A stretch of DNA of 11,737 nucleotides, taken from positions 1 through 11,737 of the forward strand of contig JAHELO010000020.1 in NCBI GenBank assembly GCA_024644145.1, written 5' to 3'. Below are positions 6,695-11,737 of this stretch, in pieces (positions within the stretch are counted from its first letter, which is position 1; each line of letters begins with the position of its first letter). The position numbers and the translations under genes are program-made. The notes beneath the pieces were generated by a model. The model saw only the letters and a list, made by a program, of their open reading frames with translations, ran no database searches and was not told the DNA's origin. This stretch comes from Christiangramia sp. GTDB taxonomy: Bacteria > Bacteroidota > Bacteroidia > Flavobacteriales > Flavobacteriaceae.

Positions 6695-6702
6695 CAAAGA
6701 TA
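6695..6702 (-). promoter_or_regulatory. Putative -7 box of gltX
   Basis: The minus strand reads TATCTTTG, an exact TAnnTTTG match. The implied start near 6688 gives a leader of about 14 nt, as for glnS. Candidate TTG -33 boxes sit at 14 and 25 bases, neither at ideal spacing. The opposite-facing promoter of the DUF4175-like gene must lie in the same 117-bp spacer, but I see only a poor match (TATTTTTA at 6766-6773). Confidence 0.5.
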
Positions 6703-6791
6703 CAACCTTATTAAACCAATCCTAAACCAAGGCTGCCTCATCCTGAATTAGTAGGTTTTTTATCGTATTTTTAAATAAATATTACCAAAAA

Positions 6792-9700
6792 ATGGAAAAT
6801 TTCAGGTTGGTGAAGCAGAAACTGGAAGCTTTCGTGAAAAAGTATTACCTCAGTTTAATACTTAAAGGAAGCATTTTGTTCATAGCCTGCGGGTTGCTCT
6901 ATTTTATACTTACCGTTAGCCTGGAATACTTTCTTTGGTTGCCTTCCGGGGGCAGAGCTTTTTTGTTCTGGATATTCATTGCTGTAGAGATATTGCTTCT
7001 AATAATGTTCGTGGGGTTCCCGCTTGCTAAAATGCTGAAGATATCTAAAGGTCTTACAGATTATCAGGCTTCAGAGATCATCGGGAAACATTTTCCTCAT
7101 GTAAGTGATAAATTAACCAACCTGCTTCAGCTGCAGAACAGCTCTCACAAGACCGATCTGTTAATAGCCAGTATAGACCAGAGATCTAAAGAACTTACTC
7201 CAATTCCGTTTAAAAAGGCAGTACACTTAGGCGAGAATAAAAAATATCTACGTTATGTGATCTTCCCGGTTTTAATAATCGCCGGACTTTTTATAGCAGA
7301 CAAGACAGATGTAATAACAGGCAGTTTTAACAGAATATCTAATTATAATACCACCTATTTAAAACCTGCACCTTTTCATTTTATCATTCAGAATTCAGAA
7401 TTGAAGGCCAGGGAAGGGGAGGAATTTAAGATCCAGCTAATGACGGTTGGTGATTATAATCCTGAAAGCGTTCAAATCATCATTGGAGAAAGTGGGAATT
7501 TCATGAAACAATCGGCTCCCGGTGTTTTTGAATATGTGATAACTGAGTTGTCTGATGATATCTCTTTTAATTTTAGGGCTAATGAAGTAGTATCTCCTGA
7601 ATATATTCTTGAGGTTATTAAAATACCTAGATTATTAAATTTTGAAATGAAACTGGATTATCCTTCCTATGTGGGAATGATTGATGAAAAACTATCTGGA
7701 ACAGGCAATATAACTGTACCTGAAGGTACCGGGATCACCTGGAATTTTTCTACCCGAAATACAGAGGAAATCAGTTTTATGTTGACAGATACCATAATAA
7801 AGTTATATGCCCGGGATAATCTCACTCAGTTTAAAAAAAGGATAAATACACGCCTGCCATATACAGTTAGCACCTCCAATGATCGGGTACAGGAATTTGA
7901 ACCGCTGGAATATACGATAGAAGTAATTAAGGATCAGTATCCGGAAATAAGACTTACTACACAAAAAGATAGTTTAAATACTGATATACAGTATTTTAAA
8001 GGTGAAATTTCAGATGATTATGGTTTGGTTCGTTTAGAACTGGTCTATTTTACAGATAAAGAGAAGGAAAACCCGCGTACACTTGCGATACCTATTGCTA
8101 AGGAAAACTATGATGAATTTCATTTTAGTTTTCCAGGGAATATTGAATTGGAAACTGGAGAAAGTTATAGTTATTTTTTCAGGGTATATGATAATGATGC
8201 GGTAAACGGATCTAAATCTGCGCGATCTGAAACCTTTACATATAGAAAAAAGTCGGCCAGAGAATTAGACGATTTGAATTTACAAGAGCAGAATGATGCC
8301 ATCAAGAATATTGGCAGGCAGCTGGAAGATTTTGAAAAATCTGAAGAAGAATTAAAGGAGATTTCTAACCTTGAAAAAGAAAAGGAAGAACTCAATTATA
8401 ATGAACGTAAAAGGCTAGAAGAGTATCTAAAAAGACAGCGGAGGCAAAATGAAATGATGAAGAATTATTCTGAAAAACTCGAAAAAAGTCTTCAGAATAA
8501 TGATGAATTGGAAAACTCGCCTATGAAAAAGGAGTTGAACAAAAGATTGGAAAATAATGAAAAGCGCCTCGAGGAAAATGAAAAATTACTAAAGGAATTA
8601 GAGGAATATGCCGAGAAGATTCAGAAGGAGGATCTTGGTAAAAAACTGGATGAGCTGTCAAAGCAAAATAAGAATAACCAGCGAAATCTTGAACAGTTAC
8701 TGGAATTAACCAAGAGATATTATGTTGAAGAAAAGAAACAAAAATTAGCGAGGGACCTTGAAGAACTTTCCAAAAAGCAAGACGAACTTTCGGAACAGGA
8801 GAGTGAGAACAATTCAGAAAAGCAGAATGAATTAAATAAGGAATTCGAGAATTTCAGGGAAGCTATGGATGAACTCGAAAAGGAAAATGAAAAATTGAAA
8901 CAACCTCAGGAGCTTAAGAGGGAAATAGTAGACGAAGAAAGTATTGAAAAAGATCTGAATGACGCTAAGGAGAATCTGGATGAGAATAAGGATTCTGAAG
9001 CAAAACCAAAGCAGAAGGATGCCGCAAAAAAAATGCTCGAAATGAGCCAGGATATGCAACAGTCTTCTATGATGCAACAACAAGAACAATTAGAAGCCGA
9101 TGCTGAAACTTTAAGGCAGATTCTTGATAATCTTATTGTTTTCTCATTTGGACAGGAAGACCTGTTAAATGAATTTAAAGTGATCCAGCAAAAAAATCCC
9201 AGATATGCGGGTAAATTAAAGGAACAAAGCAACCTGAGAGAGAACTTCAGGCATATAGATGATAGTCTTTATGCCCTGGCCATGAGAAACCCAATGGTGA
9301 ATGAAGTGATCACAGATAAGCTTACGAACATAGAATTCGATATTGAAAAAGCTATTGAAAGATTATCAGATAATGAACTTCCTCAGGGGACTTCCAGTCA
9401 GCAATATGTTGTTACCGGCGCTAATGACCTTGCTAATCTTCTTGATAAAATCCTTGGTTCCATGCAACAAATGATGGGCAATCCGCAACCGGGTAAAGGT
9501 AAAGGAAACCAGGACTTTCAGTTGCAGGATATAATTAAGGAACAAAAGGAACTTATGGAAAAAATGGATGGTAAATCCAAGGGCGAAGGCGAAAAGAAAG
9601 AAGGGAAACCTCAGGGTGAAGGTGAAGGGCAAAGCGGTGAATTGTACGAGATCTACAAGGAACAACAAATGCTAAGGATGCAAATGGAAGAGTTGCTGGA

Positions 9701-10037
9701 GCGAAACGGCGAGAAATCAGGGAATAAGGCCGTAGAAGAAATGCGAAAGATCGAGGAGCAGTTGCTGGATAAAGGTTTCGATCCTGAAACCGTGAAGCGA
9801 ATGCAACAGTTGCAGTATGAGTTGCTTAAATTCGAGAAGGCTCAGCAACTTCAGGGAAGCGACGATAAAAGGAAATCTGAATCTAATCGGGTTGAATATC
9901 AAAACAGCCTTCAGGATCAGATTGATAGGGCTAAAGAATATTTTAATTCCACTGAAATTTTAAATAGACAAACCTTACCTTTGCGGCAAATTTACAAGGA
10001 GAAAGTAAAGGATTATTTTGGAAAAAGGAGAGATTAA
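6792..10037 (+). CDS. Large DUF4175-like membrane coiled-coil protein
   Basis: A 1081-residue protein of unknown function. Membrane helices are visible at about residues 24-44, 57-77 and 154-169. Residues about 180-485 form a beta-rich, probably periplasmic region with Ig-like strands, including KGEISDDYGLVRLELVYF and ending YFFRVYDNDAVNGSK. From about 490 to 735 there is a very long Glu/Lys/Asn/Leu-rich coiled coil, then a Met/Gln-rich helix (about 745-765), a more folded helical part (about 770-880), a Gly/Lys/Glu low-complexity stretch (about 900-950) and a final helical region. This layout matches the proteins usually named DUF4175 in Bacteroidota. There are no ATPase or protease motifs. 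It starts an operon: its last 20 bases overlap ybeY, and mnmG follows. Being in an operon with RNA-maturation genes does not by itself indicate its role; an envelope structural or tethering job is the simplest guess. Confidence 0.8.
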   Translation: MENFRLVKQKLEAFVKKYYLSLILKGSILFIACGLLYFILTVSLEYFLWLPSGGRAFLFWIFIAVEILLLIMFVGFPLAKMLKISKGLTDYQASEIIGKHFPHVSDKLTNLLQLQNSSHKTDLLIASIDQRSKELTPIPFKKAVHLGENKKYLRYVIFPVLIIAGLFIADKTDVITGSFNRISNYNTTYLKPAPFHFIIQNSELKAREGEEFKIQLMTVGDYNPESVQIIIGESGNFMKQSAPGVFEYVITELSDDISFNFRANEVVSPEYILEVIKIPRLLNFEMKLDYPSYVGMIDEKLSGTGNITVPEGTGITWNFSTRNTEEISFMLTDTIIKLYARDNLTQFKKRINTRLPYTVSTSNDRVQEFEPLEYTIEVIKDQYPEIRLTTQKDSLNTDIQYFKGEISDDYGLVRLELVYFTDKEKENPRTLAIPIAKENYDEFHFSFPGNIELETGESYSYFFRVYDNDAVNGSKSARSETFTYRKKSARELDDLNLQEQNDAIKNIGRQLEDFEKSEEELKEISNLEKEKEELNYNERKRLEEYLKRQRRQNEMMKNYSEKLEKSLQNNDELENSPMKKELNKRLENNEKRLEENEKLLKELEEYAEKIQKEDLGKKLDELSKQNKNNQRNLEQLLELTKRYYVEEKKQKLARDLEELSKKQDELSEQESENNSEKQNELNKEFENFREAMDELEKENEKLKQPQELKREIVDEESIEKDLNDAKENLDENKDSEAKPKQKDAAKKMLEMSQDMQQSSMMQQQEQLEADAETLRQILDNLIVFSFGQEDLLNEFKVIQQKNPRYAGKLKEQSNLRENFRHIDDSLYALAMRNPMVNEVITDKLTNIEFDIEKAIERLSDNELPQGTSSQQYVVTGANDLANLLDKILGSMQQMMGNPQPGKGKGNQDFQLQDIIKEQKELMEKMDGKSKGEGEKKEGKPQGEGEGQSGELYEIYKEQQMLRMQMEELLERNGEKSGNKAVEEMRKIEEQLLDKGFDPETVKRMQQLQYELLKFEKAQQLQGSDDKRKSESNRVEYQNSLQDQIDRAKEYFNSTEILNRQTLPLRQIYKEKVKDYFGKRRD

Positions 10038-10449
10038 TTTTTTTAGTGAAAATGATTTTGTGCTGGAGCAGCAGGATGCCTTTCGTAGATGGGTGGAAAA
10101 TGTCATTGAATCTGAAAACAAGTATGTGGGGGATATTAATTTTATCTTTTGCGATGATGATTATTTGCATGATATAAATGTAAAATATCTGGATCACGAC
10201 ACCTTTACAGATATTATTAGTTTTGATAATGGAATTGGGAATACACTTCACGGGGATATTTTTATAAGTACCGATAGGGTACAGGAAAATGCCGAAACTT
10301 TCAATGTGGATTTTAAAGAGGAATTGAAGCGGGTGATAATCCACGGTGTCTTGCATTTTTGCGGATATAAGGATAAGGATGAAAGGGAGCGGGAGTTAAT
10401 GCGACGCAAGGAAGAGGAAAAAATAGAATTGTTCCACGTGGAACAATAG
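10018..10449 (+). CDS. ybeY: Endoribonuclease YbeY, rRNA maturation factor
   Basis: Cytoplasmic UPF0054 metalloprotein needed for 16S rRNA 3'-end maturation and ribosome quality control. The family core is clear: INVKYLDHDTFTDIISFD (about 53-70) and the metal motif HGVLHFCGYKDK (109-120). His109 and His113 are kept, but the third metal ligand, His in H-x3-H-x5-H, is Asp119. The conserved Arg of the upstream YR motif is Leu58. I recall both changes as typical of Bacteroidota YbeY. The start is TTG at 10018, overlapping the preceding gene by 20 bases. It gives the expected N-terminus (GEINFFSE) and no suitable ATG is in frame nearby. The 143 residues fit the family. The last codons (LFHVEQ, stop) are part of a parS-like palindrome. 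It is translationally coupled to the upstream gene and 19 bases from mnmG. Confidence 0.92.
   Translation: MEKGEINFFSENDFVLEQQDAFRRWVENVIESENKYVGDINFIFCDDDYLHDINVKYLDHDTFTDIISFDNGIGNTLHGDIFISTDRVQENAETFNVDFKEELKRVIIHGVLHFCGYKDKDERERELMRRKEEEKIELFHVEQ
10428..10447. promoter_or_regulatory. parS-like ParB-binding palindrome
   Basis: A perfect 20-bp palindrome, attgttccacgtggaacaat. The 16-bp core TGTTCCACGTGGAACA (10430-10445) matches the widely conserved bacterial parS consensus TGTTnCACGTGAAACA at all but one position, and the change restores perfect symmetry. It spans the last codons and the stop of ybeY and lies 21 bases before the mnmG start. parS sites bind ParB to organise and segregate the replication origin region, and a position beside mnmG (gidA) is known in several bacteria. 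No loop or T run is present, so it is not a terminator. The sequence match is seen directly; ParB binding is inferred. Confidence 0.8.
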
Positions 10450-10468
10450 GAAAAAAATAGGTCTGAAT

Positions 10469-11737
10469 ATGTTCGAAAAGAAGTATGACGTTATTGTAGT
10501 TGGTGCTGGGCATGCCGGTAGTGAGGCAGCAGCAGCAGCAGCTAATATGGGTAGCAAAACCCTTCTTATCACCATGAACCTGCAGAACATTGCTCAAATG
10601 AGTTGTAATCCTGCAATGGGTGGGATTGCCAAAGGGCAAATTGTTAGGGAGATTGATGCGATGGGAGGGTATAGCGGTATTGTTAGCGATACTAGTGCCA
10701 TTCAATTCAAAATGCTGAATAAATCCAAAGGGCCTGCAATGTGGAGTCCGAGAGTTCAGAGTGATCGTATGAGGTTTGCAGAAGACTGGAGAATCAAACT
10801 TGAACAAACTCCGAATCTTGATTTTTATCAGGAGATGGTTGCCGGGCTTATTATTAAAAATGATAGAGTTATTGGAGTAAGAACTTCCCTGGGACTTGAA
10901 ATTTTTGGTCACTCAGTAGTATGTACCAATGGCACCTTTCTTAACGGATTAATTCATATAGGTGATAAGCAATTTGGTGGAGGTAGAGCAGGTGAAAGAG
11001 CTGCTACTGGTATTACCAAAGATCTAATCGAAGCGGGATTCGAAGCAGGAAGAATGAAGACCGGAACACCTCCGCGTGTTGATGGAAGGTCCCTGGATTA
11101 TTCTAAAATGGTAGAACAGCCGGGTGATGATATTCCAGGTAAATTTTCTTATTCAGATGAAACAAAACCGTTAACTAAACAGCGTTCGTGCCATATGACC
11201 TATACTTCTAACGAGGTTCATGAGATCCTTAAGGAAGGATTTGATAGGTCGCCTATGTTTAATGGAAGAATTAAAAGTATTGGACCCAGATATTGTCCTT
11301 CAATAGAAGATAAGATAAATCGTTTTGCCGATAAAGACAGGCATCAGCTTTTTGTGGAACCTGAGGGATGGAATACTGTTGAAGTTTACGTAAATGGTTT
11401 CAGCACCTCGCTTCCGGAAGACGTCCAGTTTAAAGCATTACGATCTGTAGAAGGATTTGAAAATGTTAAGTTTTTCAGACCGGGTTATGCTATTGAGTAC
11501 GATTATTTCCCGCCTACACAATTGAAGCACACTCTTGAAACAAAACTTGTGGATGGACTTTTCTTCGCAGGACAGATCAACGGAACTACAGGGTATGAAG
11601 AAGCTGCCTGCCAGGGTATGATGGCTGGAATAAATGCCGCCTTAAAAGTGCAGGAAAAAGATGAATTTATCCTGAAGCGTAATGAGGCTTATATAGGTGT
11701 TCTTATAGATGATCTTATCACGAAAGGGACTGAAGAG
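10469..11737 (+). CDS. mnmG: tRNA uridine-5-carboxymethylaminomethyl modification enzyme MnmG (3' end outside window)
   Basis: FAD-dependent subunit that, with the GTPase MnmE, installs the carboxymethylaminomethyl group on wobble U34 of certain tRNAs. The first 423 codons are open to the window edge; family members have about 620. The FAD-binding GAGHAG is at residues 12-17, followed by SCNPAMGGIAKG with the conserved Cys46. Further on are MKTGTPPRVDGRS and GPRYCPSIEDK with the second conserved Cys276. FFAGQINGTTGYEEAACQG is the second FAD-contact motif, and DDLITKGTEE is at the cut. Missing is the C-terminal helical domain that contacts MnmE and tRNA. ATG at 10469 gives the canonical N-terminus (FEKKYDVIVVGAG); the preceding bases are A-rich with no Shine-Dalgarno sequence. 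It is probably co-transcribed with ybeY, with the parS-like site between them. Confidence 0.97.
   Translation, partial: MFEKKYDVIVVGAGHAGSEAAAAAANMGSKTLLITMNLQNIAQMSCNPAMGGIAKGQIVREIDAMGGYSGIVSDTSAIQFKMLNKSKGPAMWSPRVQSDRMRFAEDWRIKLEQTPNLDFYQEMVAGLIIKNDRVIGVRTSLGLEIFGHSVVCTNGTFLNGLIHIGDKQFGGGRAGERAATGITKDLIEAGFEAGRMKTGTPPRVDGRSLDYSKMVEQPGDDIPGKFSYSDETKPLTKQRSCHMTYTSNEVHEILKEGFDRSPMFNGRIKSIGPRYCPSIEDKINRFADKDRHQLFVEPEGWNTVEVYVNGFSTSLPEDVQFKALRSVEGFENVKFFRPGYAIEYDYFPPTQLKHTLETKLVDGLFFAGQINGTTGYEEAACQGMMAGINAALKVQEKDEFILKRNEAYIGVLIDDLITKGTEE
10526..10543 (+). repeat. GCA trinucleotide run in mnmG
   Basis: Five GCA codons followed by GCT encode six alanines (residues 20-25) in the helix after the FAD-binding glycine loop. 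The alanines themselves are expected at this place in MnmG. The unusual point is that the same codon is used five times in a row, making a short microsatellite in an otherwise AT-rich gene. Confidence 0.9.

Noticed and set aside
8171..9902. Several minus-strand open frames of 61-108 codons opposite the large coiled-coil gene
   Set aside because: Their Leu/Phe/Ser-rich translations are what the complement of GAA/AAA-rich coiled-coil codons produces; no start context or family resemblance.
10313..10912. A 199-codon open frame on the minus strand across the ybeY end and mnmG start
   Set aside because: It runs antisense to two clear conserved genes, its translation is Pro/His/Cys-rich and resembles no family, and it spans the parS-like palindrome by chance.

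Overview
The window looks like a chromosomal segment of a Bacteroidota bacterium, most likely a marine-type member of the Flavobacteriaceae (Gramella/Christiangramia-like is a guess). The reasons are a low GC content, genes without Shine-Dalgarno sequences, several promoters with the Bacteroidota -7 element TAnnTTTG just upstream of short leaders, a glutamyl-tRNA synthetase with the clade's form, a YbeY with the clade's altered active site, and a small YtxH/holin-superfamily-III/short-ORF cassette common in this group. No mobile element, prophage or CRISPR array is visible. It reads as core genome.

Layout: (1) 1-408 is the 3' part of a LysE-type exporter, meeting a minus-strand tRNA-Cys at a shared bidirectional terminator. 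(2) folB (dihydroneopterin aldolase, minus, GTG start) diverges from glnS (glutaminyl-tRNA synthetase, plus) across a 275-bp AT-rich spacer that contains both promoters. (3) A tight three-gene plus-strand cassette follows (YtxH protein, PF07332-like holin-superfamily protein, 77-aa protein). It converges on an SPFH/band 7 membrane protein through another bidirectional terminator. (4) gltX (minus) has its own terminator and diverges from (5) a plus-strand operon: a 1081-aa DUF4175-like membrane coiled-coil protein, ybeY (20-nt overlap, TTG start), and mnmG (5' 423 codons, cut by the window end).

Functionally the window is dominated by translation: two aminoacyl-tRNA synthetases of the same subclass (GlnRS, GluRS), tRNA-Cys, the rRNA-maturation factor YbeY and the tRNA wobble-uridine modification enzyme MnmG. 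Envelope proteins are interleaved with these (LysE, YtxH cassette, SPFH protein, DUF4175-like protein).

The most notable non-coding signal is a perfect 20-bp palindrome (16-bp core TGTTCCACGTGGAACA) covering the last codons and stop of ybeY, just before mnmG. It matches the known ParB-binding parS consensus except at one position, so the ybeY C-terminus (FHVEQ) appears to be dictated by a chromosome-segregation site. The second point of interest is YbeY itself: two residues that are near-invariant in other phyla (the Arg of the YR motif and the third metal-binding His) are Leu and Asp here.
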